Positions 18,410-26,902 of a DNA stretch of 64,000 bases are shown one piece after another. The notes under the pieces are model-generated. The model was not told the origin of the DNA, made no database searches, and saw only the letters and a list, made by a program, of their open reading frames with translations. The stretch's first letter is position 1; each line of letters opens with the position of its first letter. Source of the DNA: Tunturiibacter empetritectus (GTDB lineage: Bacteria > Acidobacteriota > Terriglobia > Terriglobales > Acidobacteriaceae). The stretch is taken from assembly GCF_014201375.1 (NCBI RefSeq), contig NZ_JACHDZ010000001.1, forward strand, positions 1,281,206-1,345,205, given 5' to 3'. Position numbers and translations under genes: made by a program.

Positions 18410-19420
18410 TTACAGGCCCTTTTTGACGAGGAAGAGAATGAGATCCTTCACCCGGCTGGAGTAGCCCCACTCGTTGTCGTACCAGCTGATCACCTTGCCG
18501 GTATTCTGGCCGACAACCTTGGTCAACTTGCTGTCGACGATGCTGCTGAGTGGGTTGCCCTTGAAGTCCGAGGAGACGAGCTCTTCATCCGTGAATCCCA
18601 GAATCCCCTTCAGTTCGCCGTCGGCAGCCTTCTTGAGGGCTTCGTTGATCGACTTGTCGGTGATGGGCTTCTCGGAGACAAAGGTGAGGTCCACCACAGA
18701 GACGTTCGGGGTCGGGACGCGCATCGAGAAGCCGTCAAGCTTCCCGTCCATTGCAGGAACGACGAGCCTCAGGGCCTTGGCGGCACCGGTGCTCGACGGA
18801 ATCATCGACAGAGCGGCAGCACGGGCGCGACGCAGATCCTTGTGCGGCGTATCGAGAATCACCTGATCGTTGGTGTAGCTGTGGATCGTGGTCATGATTC
18901 CCGACGCGATGCCAAAGGTATCGTGCAGCACCTTGACCACCGGCGCGAGACAGTTGGTCGTGCAGCTCGCATTCGAGATGACGTTGTGCTTGGCCGCGTC
19001 GTACTTGTCGTCGTTCACGCCCAGCACGAGGGTGACGTCCTCGTTGGTCGCTGGCGCGGAGATGATGACCTTCTTCACGGTGCTGCCGAGGTGCGCCTTG
19101 GCCTTTTCGGCGTCGGTAAAGAAGCCGGTGGACTCAACCACGATCTGCGCACCCACCGAGGCCCAGTCGAGCTTGGCCGGATCGCGCTCGGCGAAGACCT
19201 TGATGTGTTTTCCATCGACCGCGATGAAATCGGCTCCGTGGGTGATCTCGTTCTTCAGGTTGCCGAGGATGGAGTCGTACTTGAGGAGGTGAGCCAGCGT
19301 GGCGGGAGTGGTGAGGTCGTTTACGGCTACGAATTCAATGTCGGGGTTGCCTAAAGCGGAGCGGAAGACGTTGCGTCCAATGCGGCCGAAGCCGTTGATG
19401 CCTACCTTTACAGCTGCCAT
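18410..19420 (-). CDS. gapA: Glyceraldehyde-3-phosphate dehydrogenase
   Basis: 336 residues, type I GAPDH. The NAD-binding start is VGINGFGRIGRNVFRSAL and the catalytic Cys lies in SNASCTTNCLAP; MTTIHSYTNDQ and WYDNEWGYSSRV complete the family pattern. It catalyses the oxidative step of glycolysis. 'Ggag' lies about 10 bases before the ATG. It is upstream of pgk and tpiA on the same strand, but three unrelated genes and a terminator-like hairpin intervene. Confidence 0.97.
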   Translation of the reverse strand: MAAVKVGINGFGRIGRNVFRSALGNPDIEFVAVNDLTTPATLAHLLKYDSILGNLKNEITHGADFIAVDGKHIKVFAERDPAKLDWASVGAQIVVESTGFFTDAEKAKAHLGSTVKKVIISAPATNEDVTLVLGVNDDKYDAAKHNVISNASCTTNCLAPVVKVLHDTFGIASGIMTTIHSYTNDQVILDTPHKDLRRARAAALSMIPSSTGAAKALRLVVPAMDGKLDGFSMRVPTPNVSVVDLTFVSEKPITDKSINEALKKAADGELKGILGFTDEELVSSDFKGNPLSSIVDSKLTKVVGQNTGKVISWYDNEWGYSSRVKDLILFLVKKGL

Positions 19421-19614
19421 GATTTTCGGTTGCTCCTGTCGTGTTTACGGCGTTATAGGTGCGTGTGCCCATTGTAGAACGCGACGAACTGCTCTGCACG
19501 CGACCAGAGCGGGATGATGTCACCGGCGCGAAGGCGGCGCAAACTTCGGGGCGTGACTTCGCTCACTACACATTCGTGAGAGATCGCGCGACGAATGGCC
19601 GCGAACCAAGTCTT

Positions 19615-19848
19615 TTAGAAGCTGAAAAACTTCTCGCGAAGAGCGTCTTCGTAGTTCTTCTTGGCCTCTTTCGCCTTCCCGCGTGCATCTTCCTCGCGGA
19701 AATCCGCAGCCTCCCAGGCATCGATCTCTGCCTCGGAGTGATTGACCGAGGCGAGCGCCTCTTCCTCGCGGATGGCGGTGACCCATTGATCGACAGCTTC
19801 CTTATATGCAGCCTGCATCTGGTTCAGATCAGCGACTTCGACGGCCAT
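19615..19848 (-). CDS. Small acidic helical protein, unknown
   Basis: 77 residues, rich in Ala, Glu and Lys and almost entirely predicted helical (EEALASVNHSEAEIDAWEAADF, then REEDARGKAKEAKKNYEDAL), probably a coiled coil. The ribosome site agaggtgg lies about 5 bases before the ATG. I recognise no family. It lies upstream of gapA, about 190 bases away. Confidence 0.65.
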   Translation of the reverse strand: MAVEVADLNQMQAAYKEAVDQWVTAIREEEALASVNHSEAEIDAWEAADFREEDARGKAKEAKKNYEDALREKFFSF

Positions 19849-19985
19849 GGTCCACCTCTTTTACCAGGGACACTACTGCATATGTGTGAAAAGACGATGT
19901 AAGGCGCTGAGAAAAGGAGAGATGAGGGTGGGCGAATCCGGATCGGCTGAGAGGCTGAAGACGTATCGCACGAGGTGCGACGGAT

Positions 19986-20864
19986 TTGCGGGAGTCTTCC
20001 ACGCTGTGTTACAAGCGTCGTATGCGCGAATTGCGCGAATGGATAAGCGAAAAGATGAGACGACGCCCTAGACGTGGACCGAACGACTCCGAGTCCACGG
20101 GGAAAAGTGGGCAGGAGTTGCCCTCGAACCAGCCAGCTCCCCTGAGACCAACCTACCCGGAGGCTGCGCCGGCACGCGCCGCAGAGCCTGAGCCAGCCAA
20201 AGCCGAATCTACCGCCGAGACCGAAAACGTCGTAGCCACGACTGAGCCCGCAGCGGAGCATTCAGCGCCCACTGAGCCCCATGAGCCAAAGATGGTGATG
20301 GAGACTCAGCCCGAGTCGCTCGGGACTCCACCCGCAGAGCTGACAGCGACCAAGTCGCCAAAGGGCTATGTCGTCCTCGCGATTGGCTTGCCCGGTTCAG
20401 GGAAGGCGACCTGGTACAAGCGTCGCGGCGTAACCCCGCTGTCGAGCGATCTCCTGCGTACCCTCCTCTTCGACGACATCACCGAACAGCGCTATCAGGG
20501 CCTCGTGTTTTCGACGTTGCGAAGCCTGCTGCGCGCCCGGCTGATCGCTAAGATGCCGTGGAACTACGTGGACGCGACGAACCTCTCGCCACACGAGCGC
20601 AGGCAGTGGATCAAGATGGCCAAGAGCTTCGGCTACGAGGTGCAGGCTGTGTTCTTCGACGTGCCACTGGCCGTATGCATGGAACGCAACTCCAAGCGCG
20701 ACCGCCAGGTGACCGACGAGGTGATGCAGAAGATGGCCGAGCGCTTGAAGCCGCCCACCTTCAAGGAAGGCTTCGAGAAGATCACGGTGGTGCGCGTAAA
20801 GGGCCAGCCCGGTGCGGCAGGAGAGTCGGCAGCTGCAGATACTGTCCCCGAGACCGCGGAATAA
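19986..20864 (+). CDS. P-loop kinase-like protein with altered Walker A
   Basis: About 290 residues. A disordered Pro/Glu/Ala-rich N-terminal half (to about 115) precedes a polynucleotide-kinase/zeta-toxin-like P-loop domain: VLAIGLPGSGKATW (Walker A), VTPLSSDLLRTLLFDD, YVDATNLSPHERRQW, and VQAVFFDVPLAVCMERN. It likely phosphorylates a small molecule or nucleic-acid end; the substrate is unknown. Oddity: the residue after the Walker Lys is Ala, not Ser/Thr. The start is uncertain: TTG 19986 has gaggtg 8 bases upstream, while ATG 20022 and 20055 are alternatives. Confidence 0.75.
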   Translation: MRESSTLCYKRRMRELREWISEKMRRRPRRGPNDSESTGKSGQELPSNQPAPLRPTYPEAAPARAAEPEPAKAESTAETENVVATTEPAAEHSAPTEPHEPKMVMETQPESLGTPPAELTATKSPKGYVVLAIGLPGSGKATWYKRRGVTPLSSDLLRTLLFDDITEQRYQGLVFSTLRSLLRARLIAKMPWNYVDATNLSPHERRQWIKMAKSFGYEVQAVFFDVPLAVCMERNSKRDRQVTDEVMQKMAERLKPPTFKEGFEKITVVRVKGQPGAAGESAAADTVPETAE

Positions 20865-20897
20865 ACTCGCAGTTCGCCACAGGTTAGAGTAAGAGAC

Positions 20898-21641
20898 ATG
20901 CCCACGGTTGGCGTTGAGTTCGCGAAGGTGAGCTATACGCTGGCAGGTGGGCGCGTCTTATTGCGTGACATCTCTTTGCAGCTTGAGGCGGGAACCACAA
21001 CGGCTCTGCTGGGACGGAGCGGGTCCGGTAAGACCACGCTGCTGCGCATGGTGAACAATCTGGTGACGCCCAGCGCAGGCGAGGTGTTTGTTGCAGGCAA
21101 TCCCACTCAAAATGGCGACACCATAGCGTTGCGACGCAGCATTGGCTACGTCATTCAGGAGACCGGCTTGTTTCCCCACATGACGGTGGAGCGAAATGCA
21201 GGCATGGCCCTGGAGCTTGCAGGACGCTCAAAGAACGAGGTTACGGCTCGCGTTCGAGAGGTAATGTCGCTAGTCGGACTCGAGTACGAAGAGTTTCGCA
21301 AACGGAACCCCTGGCAACTCTCAGGCGGCCAGCGCCAGCGCGTCGGGCTCGCACGCGCACTCGCAACCGACCCAACCGTGCTGTTGATGGATGAGCCGCT
21401 TGGCGCGCTCGATCCTCTCACCCGCGCCGAGATGCAGACCATGTTGCGCGACCTGCTGAAGAAGGTAGGGAAGACTGTCCTGCTCGTGACGCATGACCTG
21501 GACGAGGCCCTCTACCTGGCCCGACGCGTCGTGTTTCTCTCCGAAGGGGCGGTGGTGGCAGATCTCACTACGGAAGAAGTTCTGCAATCGGAAAACCCTC
21601 ATGTAAAAGATTATGTTCGTGCTGTACATAGAACGGTGTAA
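20898..21641 (+). CDS. Compatible-solute ABC transporter, ATPase (OpuCA/ProV type)
   Basis: 247 residues. Walker A GRSGSGKTT, Q-loop YVIQETGLFPHMTV, signature LSGGQRQRVGLARAL, Walker B VLLMDEPLGALDPLTR, and switch His LLVTHDLDEAL. It lacks the C-terminal CBS pair of longer OpuCA/ProV proteins. It starts an operon with a permease (2 bases later), a GNAT gene and a substrate-binding lipoprotein, which fits an osmoprotectant (glycine betaine/choline/carnitine) importer. Confidence 0.9.
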   Translation: MPTVGVEFAKVSYTLAGGRVLLRDISLQLEAGTTTALLGRSGSGKTTLLRMVNNLVTPSAGEVFVAGNPTQNGDTIALRRSIGYVIQETGLFPHMTVERNAGMALELAGRSKNEVTARVREVMSLVGLEYEEFRKRNPWQLSGGQRQRVGLARALATDPTVLLMDEPLGALDPLTRAEMQTMLRDLLKKVGKTVLLVTHDLDEALYLARRVVFLSEGAVVADLTTEEVLQSENPHVKDYVRAVHRTV

Positions 21642-21643
21642 GC

Positions 21644-22276
21644 ATGATCAACTTCCTCCGCCAAAACGGATACGACATTGGCCGTCTAACCTTCGAGCAC
21701 CTCTGGCTGACCCTGTCTGCGATGTTGTTAGCTGCTGCCATAGGCCTGCCTCTGGGCATCCTGCTCACCCGAAGGCAGAAGCTCGCCAGGCCCATCATAG
21801 GGTTTGCGAACATACTGCAAACTGTCCCGAGCCTGGCGCTGTTTGGCCTGCTCCTGCCCGTTCCCTGGCTGGGAGAAGACGCAGCGCGGCTGGCGATCCT
21901 GGCTCTGACCGGCTACGCCCTGTTGCCCATCCTGCGGAACACCTACGCCGGCATCGGAAGCGTAGATCCCGCACTAGTCGATGTGGCCAACGCGATGGGG
22001 ATGACCTCGTGGCAACGGCTCCTGAAGGTCGAACTGCCGTTGGCTGCGAGCGTGATCCTCGCAGGTCTCCGAACCGCAACCGTGACCTGTGTCGGCGTCG
22101 CGACCATCGCCGCAGCGATCGGCGCAGGCGGTCTGGGAGAGCTGATCTTTCGCGGCGTGGCCAGCGTCGACAACGGCCTCGTACTGGCCGGAGCTATTCC
22201 CGCTGCACTGCTCGCTCTCATCGCCGACGCAGGCCTGGGGTTGCTCGAAAGACGCGTGGCCGTGAGGCGCATCTGA
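21644..22276 (+). CDS. Compatible-solute ABC transporter, permease (OpuCB/ProW type)
   Basis: 210 residues with about five to six helices and the ABC permease coupling block (PALVDVANAMGMTSWQRLLKVELPLAASVILAGLRTA). The GLPLGILLTRRQKLARPI and NILQTVPSLALFGLLLPV segments are typical of OpuCB/YehW-type subunits. It starts 2 bases after the ATPase stop and is 1 base from the next gene. Confidence 0.9.
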   Translation: MINFLRQNGYDIGRLTFEHLWLTLSAMLLAAAIGLPLGILLTRRQKLARPIIGFANILQTVPSLALFGLLLPVPWLGEDAARLAILALTGYALLPILRNTYAGIGSVDPALVDVANAMGMTSWQRLLKVELPLAASVILAGLRTATVTCVGVATIAAAIGAGGLGELIFRGVASVDNGLVLAGAIPAALLALIADAGLGLLERRVAVRRI

Positions 22277-22277
22277 G

Positions 22278-22826
22278 ATGATCGTTCTCGAATCCGAGAG
22301 AATGCTCTTCCGCCCGCACGAGGCCGCGGACCTCGAAGCTTTCTGCGCAATGGAGCAAGATCCCGATGTTCGTCGATATGTGGGCGGCGCTCCGCGAACC
22401 AGAGAGGTCGCTGAAGATAGATTCTGGAACCGCGCCATTCAGATCGTCGATGACAGGCTGGCCATGTGGGCCTGTGTGTTGAAGGAGAACGGCGATTATA
22501 TCGGGCGCTGTGGCCTGTATGCAAACGTGCAGGGGGGGGACCGGATTCCAGCAGAAGCGGTGCTCGGCTACTATATGCGCCGGGAGTTTTGGGGGCGCGG
22601 TCTCGCAACCGAAGCTGCGCGCGCCTTCGTGACCTTCGGCTTTGAGGAGCTGAAGCTGAACCGCATCGTTTCAACCGTACAGGAGGGTAACGAGCGCTCC
22701 CTGCACATCTTGAAGAAACTCGGATTCGTCGTCACCGACTACGAACAGGGCGAGAGATCGTTTTACAAATTCGAACTGAAGGCGCCGTCCGCGCAGAAAG
22801 TCTCTGCAGGAGGAGCGAGTTGCTGA
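22278..22826 (+). CDS. RimJ/RimL-type GNAT acetyltransferase
   Basis: 182 residues: ESERMLFRPHEAADLEAFCAM at the start, YYMRREFWGRGLATEAARAFVTF as acetyl-CoA motif A, then LNRIVSTVQEGNERSLHILKKLGF as motif B. Family members acetylate protein N-termini or small amines. It is unusual in lying inside the ABC operon, 1 base after the permease and overlapping the binding-protein gene by 7 bases. Confidence 0.85.
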   Translation: MIVLESERMLFRPHEAADLEAFCAMEQDPDVRRYVGGAPRTREVAEDRFWNRAIQIVDDRLAMWACVLKENGDYIGRCGLYANVQGGDRIPAEAVLGYYMRREFWGRGLATEAARAFVTFGFEELKLNRIVSTVQEGNERSLHILKKLGFVVTDYEQGERSFYKFELKAPSAQKVSAGGASC

Positions 22827-23737
22827 AACCGCGACAACGCCGTGCGACGGCGGCTATCGCCGTTCTCTTCTGCCTGCTTGCCATCGCATGCGCCCCGCCA
22901 CGATCCTCGCGCATCACCATTGGAGCCAAGAATTTTACCGAGCAGGTTGTCCTGGGAGAGATGCTCGCCCAGGAGATTGAGTCCATCACCGGAGAGCAGG
23001 TAGATCGGCGCTTCTATCTGGCAGGAAGCTATCTCTGCCACCAGGCGTTGGTGAGCGGACGGATTGACGGATACGTCGAGTACACGGGCACGGCGCTGAC
23101 TGCGATCCTCAAGCAGCCACTTCCTCCGGTGGGCCAGCGGGAGGAAGCGTCTGTCTTTCGTGAGGTAAGTAGCCTGTACGCGTCGAAGTACCGGGTCAAA
23201 GTAGGCCCCGGATTAGGATTCGAGGACACCTTTGCGATGGTCGTGCGCGGCGACGATGCTAAGCGCCTTGGCGTAAAGACGATCTCTGACGCGGTGAATA
23301 CTGCTCCCGATCCCAGCGGCTGGAGGCTGGGCGTCGGCTACGAGTTTCAATCCCGTCCGGATGGTCTACGCGGTCTCGAGGCGACCTACGGGTTAAAGTT
23401 CGCAGGCGACCCCCGAACGATGGACCTCGGACTTCTGTATCGCGCGCTGTCGAGCAGACAGGTAGACATGGTCGCGGGCAACTCCACCGATGGCCCCATA
23501 CGAGCGTTGGGCTTCGTGGTGTTGGAGGACGACAAGCACTACTTCCCGCCGTATGAGGCTGTCCCGCTGATACGAGAAGATTCGCTGCGGCGGCATCCAG
23601 GAATTCAGATCGCCATGGACAGGCTCGCTGGCAAGGTGAGTGCAGACGAGGTGCGCGGAATGAACTACGCCGTAGACTCCGAGCACAGGGACGTGGCAGA
23701 GGTAGTGAGAGAGTTTCGCAAGTCGAAGGGTCTCTGA
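22820..23737 (+). CDS. Glycine betaine/choline-type substrate-binding lipoprotein
   Basis: 305 residues. The TTG start is set by aggagg at 22809-22814. Lipoprotein signal LLAIAC with Cys24 as lipidation site. The OpuAC/OsmX-like domain has ITIGAKNFTEQVVLGEMLAQEIE and GYVEYTGTALTAILKQPLP, and ends in REFRKSKGL. It should capture a quaternary-amine compatible solute for the ATPase and permease encoded upstream. Confidence 0.9.
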   Translation: MLKPRQRRATAAIAVLFCLLAIACAPPRSSRITIGAKNFTEQVVLGEMLAQEIESITGEQVDRRFYLAGSYLCHQALVSGRIDGYVEYTGTALTAILKQPLPPVGQREEASVFREVSSLYASKYRVKVGPGLGFEDTFAMVVRGDDAKRLGVKTISDAVNTAPDPSGWRLGVGYEFQSRPDGLRGLEATYGLKFAGDPRTMDLGLLYRALSSRQVDMVAGNSTDGPIRALGFVVLEDDKHYFPPYEAVPLIREDSLRRHPGIQIAMDRLAGKVSADEVRGMNYAVDSEHRDVAEVVREFRKSKGL

Positions 23738-23824
23738 GTTTGAGCGAACAATTCGGAGTGTGTGCGCTGACGTTGGTCGTGCAAAATTCCTCCAGTGATT
23801 GAAATCGACAACTGGAGATATGAG

Positions 23825-24301
23825 ATGAGCGAGTTGAGAATAGTTGCGGTTGCAAGTGATCTGGCACAGAAGGTAAGAGAGTCGAGACTATCGCCGGGAT
23901 ACGGGCATCCTGTAACCGCAAAGATTGCAACGGGACACGGCCCATGCAGACACTGTCTAAGACCGTTTGCCATCGGACAGGAGGTGCGACTCTTGTTTAC
24001 TCTGAATGCCTTCGACGGAGTTGCTCCGATACCCCAGCCAGGCCCGGTGTTTATCCATGAGGCCGAGTGCGAGCGATACGCGGAGCAGGCTGGATATCCC
24101 GAGGAACTCTTGCCCTTCGGTGCGGTGATCGAAGGCTACGATGCAGACCAGATCGTGCGCCAACGTGAGATGGTAACCGACGGAGGGCAGCCAGCCGCCA
24201 TCGAACGAATCATGCACGATCCAATGGTGCGCTACGTAATGGTTCGCGACGGTAAGGCCGGCTGTTACGACTTTCGCATTGAGCGAGTGGAGGGATCTTG
24301 A
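23825..24301 (+). CDS. DUF1203 domain protein
   Basis: 158 residues from MSELRIVAV; ggag about 7 bases upstream sets the start. The GHGPCRHCLRPFAIGQEVRLLF and PGPVFIHEAECERY segments are the DUF1203 core, with a CxxC that may bind metal. Function unknown. The stop overlaps the ATG of the following DinB gene. Confidence 0.8.
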   Translation: MSELRIVAVASDLAQKVRESRLSPGYGHPVTAKIATGHGPCRHCLRPFAIGQEVRLLFTLNAFDGVAPIPQPGPVFIHEAECERYAEQAGYPEELLPFGAVIEGYDADQIVRQREMVTDGGQPAAIERIMHDPMVRYVMVRDGKAGCYDFRIERVEGS

Positions 24302-24798
24302 TGGTGGAACCATGGCTGCGAGGAACGTTGACCGAGTTCGATGCACTGCGGCGACAGGTTCTGCACGCGCTGGAGCTGGCGCAGGAAGATGTAGAGCGAT
24401 GGTGCGCAGGATTAAGCGATAGCGAGATGAACGCACGGCCGTCTGGGATAGCTCCCGTCGCCTTTCATCTACGCCACATCGCGCGAAGTCTGGACCGTCT
24501 GCTGACCTATGCAGAGGGGAGAGCCCTATCTGAGGCGCAGATGGATGCGTTGCGCAGTGAGATGGAGAGTGGTGCATCTGCCAAGATTGTGCTCGACGAG
24601 GTGCGAGCAGGCCTGAAAGAAGCGCGACAGCGCGTGCTGATGATCTCGCAGGAAAGCTATGAAGAATCGCGGGGAGTAGGCCGATCCATGCTGCCCAGCA
24701 CAGTAGGCGGACTCCTCGTCCACTGCGCAGAGCACACACAACGTCACATCGGGCAGGCCATCACAACGGCGAAGGTTGTGATGGGAGCGCGCGCGTAG
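24301..24798 (+). CDS. DinB-family protein
   Basis: 165 residues, a four-helix bundle of the DinB/YfiT type with likely metal-binding His residues (FHLRHIARSLDR and CAEHTQRHIGQ). Many family members are putative thiol-dependent transferases, and bacillithiol transferases belong here; bshA in this window makes that plausible but unproven. The ATG overlaps the preceding stop, so the pair is co-translated. Confidence 0.82.
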   Translation: MVEPWLRGTLTEFDALRRQVLHALELAQEDVERWCAGLSDSEMNARPSGIAPVAFHLRHIARSLDRLLTYAEGRALSEAQMDALRSEMESGASAKIVLDEVRAGLKEARQRVLMISQESYEESRGVGRSMLPSTVGGLLVHCAEHTQRHIGQAITTAKVVMGARA

Positions 24799-24928
24799 CG
24801 ATCCTTACCCTCCCTAGAAGCTTTCCTCCAGAAAAAGCGACGTCATCCGATAGGTGGAGCGAAAGATCCTCCATTTGCATGGTTGACTCTTCCCATCCGG
24901 CCCTAGTTGAATCGCTGCGAGGAAGAAC

Positions 24929-26155
24929 ATGTCACAGACGCAACAGATACAAGCAATACGAAACAAAACCGGATCCCTTCTTGCTTTGGCGGCGGTATCT
25001 GCAATAGTTTCGGCGGCCTGTGTCGCCATCCCGATGTTTGTCATTCGCCCGTTCCGCCCACAGGGTGCGCGCGAGCTGGAGACTGCTCTGGCCGTTCGTC
25101 ACGCCGGCCCCTGGCTTGCAGGCGTGTGCGTTGCGGTCGTGCTGCTCGCGATATTTCTCCTCTGGAAGACCGCACGGATCGGCACTCGGATCGGACTGAT
25201 CTGCCTGCTTCTGCTTACGTTCGCGGGAGCAGTTCTTACCCAAGTCAACATCTTCGAAAAGATGTTTCACCCCTACGATTCGCCCTCATTCGAAGGCGCA
25301 GACGAGGCAAAAGTCGACTCCGACGACAAAGTCCTGGCGGTCACGGTGGGACAGGAAGCGCGGGCTTATCCTATCCGCACCATGGGCTATCACCATATCG
25401 TCAACGACACGGTAGGCGGCGTCCCGATCGCCGTGACCTATTGCACGTTGTGTCACACAGGGCTGGTGTGGAGTCGCGTCGTCGATGGAAAGTTGCTGCA
25501 CTTCCGCCTGGCCGGCATTAACAACGGCAACGCACTCCTGCGCGATGAGCAGACCAGCAGCATCTGGCAGCAGAGCACCGGCGAGGCGATCTTCGGACCG
25601 CTGAAGGGGCAGCAGTTGAAGCTCGTGCGCAGCGACGAGTTGACCTTCGCCCTATGGAAGAGCGAGCAGCCGCACGGGCAGGTCTTGAAGGCGGACCCGC
25701 TCTATGCGGCAGAGTACGATCCGAAAGACTGGGAGAAGCACGTAGAAAAGACGCCCACCGTGGTAAACACAACCCGCTCCGGCATCGCCCCCCACCAACT
25801 GATGCTGGGAGTTACCGTGGCGGGACAGAGCAAGGCCTACCCGATTGAGTCCATCCTCGCAGCAAAACTGATTCAAGATCGGGTCGGCGACCAGCCTCTT
25901 ATCGTAGTGCTTGGGCGCGACGGCGCATCGATCCGGGTCTTCGAAGGAGCGCTCGAGAGCAGACACCTGACCTTTGCCCAGGGCACAGGTGACCAGACAC
26001 TCACCGACATAGACACGGGCAGCCTCTGGAACTTTCAGGGATGCGCTATAGAAGGTAGTCTGGCAGGCCGCTGCCTTGCGGAGATCGACGCGCACAAGGA
26101 CTACTGGTTCGACTGGATGAATCATCATCCCGAATCAGCGGTCTTCAAGAATTGA
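24929..26155 (+). CDS. DUF3179 domain membrane protein
   Basis: 408 residues. Three N-terminal hydrophobic helices (about 12-37, 55-75, 82-105) lead to a DUF3179 domain (about 120-400): YPIRTMGYHHIVNDTVGGVPIAVTYCTLCHTG, then LRDEQTSSIWQQSTGEAIFGPLKG. The conserved CxxC suggests metal or redox chemistry, but the biochemical role is unknown. Ribosome site gagg, 6 bases upstream. Confidence 0.85.
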   Translation: MSQTQQIQAIRNKTGSLLALAAVSAIVSAACVAIPMFVIRPFRPQGARELETALAVRHAGPWLAGVCVAVVLLAIFLLWKTARIGTRIGLICLLLLTFAGAVLTQVNIFEKMFHPYDSPSFEGADEAKVDSDDKVLAVTVGQEARAYPIRTMGYHHIVNDTVGGVPIAVTYCTLCHTGLVWSRVVDGKLLHFRLAGINNGNALLRDEQTSSIWQQSTGEAIFGPLKGQQLKLVRSDELTFALWKSEQPHGQVLKADPLYAAEYDPKDWEKHVEKTPTVVNTTRSGIAPHQLMLGVTVAGQSKAYPIESILAAKLIQDRVGDQPLIVVLGRDGASIRVFEGALESRHLTFAQGTGDQTLTDIDTGSLWNFQGCAIEGSLAGRCLAEIDAHKDYWFDWMNHHPESAVFKN

Positions 26156-26172
26156 GCTAGCTGACCATTGAT

Positions 26173-26838
26173 CTAGCTGACCAGGTGGCCCATCTTCTCG
26201 CGCTTGGTCTGAAGGTAGCGCTCGTTGGTAGGCTCGCTGGGAACTTCGGCCGAGATGCGCTCAACCACCTTGATGCCGGCAAGCTCCAGCGCCTCCACCT
26301 TCTCCGGATTGTTCGTGATAAGCCGAACTTCAGAGATCCCCATCTGCTTGAGGATCTGGGCAGGCAGTTCGAAGTGGCGGCAGTCGGCCTCATAGCCAAG
26401 TTCGAGATTAGCCTCGATGGTGTCCATACCCTTATCCTGCAGCTCATACGCGCGCAGTTTCGCCATCAGGCCGATGCCGCGTCCCTCCTGCTGTTCGTAA
26501 AGCATAATGCCCCGGCCTTCGTCGGTGATCAGGGTCATCGCAAGTTCAAACTGCTGCCTGCAGTCACAGCGCAGCGAATGGAAGACGTCGCCCGTCAGGC
26601 ACTGCGAGTGTATCCGCACAATCGGAGGCGCAGCGTGAACATCGCCCATCACCAGAGCCACCGCTCCCTCCACTCGCACAGCCGGCGGAGGAATGTTGTC
26701 ATTGCACGCCGCTGGGTTTTCGATGACACCCTCGAAGCCGAGGATGCGGAAGTGCCCCCAGCGGGTCGGAAGGTCGGCGTCGGCTACTTTAGTCACACTT
26801 GCGAACGGCATCTCTTGATTATACGTTTCCTGCTTCAT
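26173..26838 (-). CDS. ribA: GTP cyclohydrolase II
   Basis: About 221 residues. It opens GTP to the first riboflavin intermediate. The Zn ligands are in CLTGDVFHSLRCDCRQQ, with catalytic region YEQQEGRGIGLMAKLRAYELQD and RLITNNPEK near the end. It is not fused to a DHBP synthase domain. The start is uncertain: Met codons at 26844, 26838 and 26811 all fit, and the long open frame upstream has no homology and overlaps the divergent kinase gene. Confidence 0.93.
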   Translation of the reverse strand: MKQETYNQEMPFASVTKVADADLPTRWGHFRILGFEGVIENPAACNDNIPPPAVRVEGAVALVMGDVHAAPPIVRIHSQCLTGDVFHSLRCDCRQQFELAMTLITDEGRGIMLYEQQEGRGIGLMAKLRAYELQDKGMDTIEANLELGYEADCRHFELPAQILKQMGISEVRLITNNPEKVEALELAGIKVVERISAEVPSEPTNERYLQTKREKMGHLVS

Positions 26839-26902
26839 GATCATTAGACTGCTCGGACAGGCTGTTGGATGCGAAGTTGCGTCAGGGGCGTAAAGTAATG
26901 GT

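Noticed and set aside
18374..19354. 326-codon open frame opposite gapA
   Set aside because: Antisense of an undisputed GAPDH gene; composition is artefactual.
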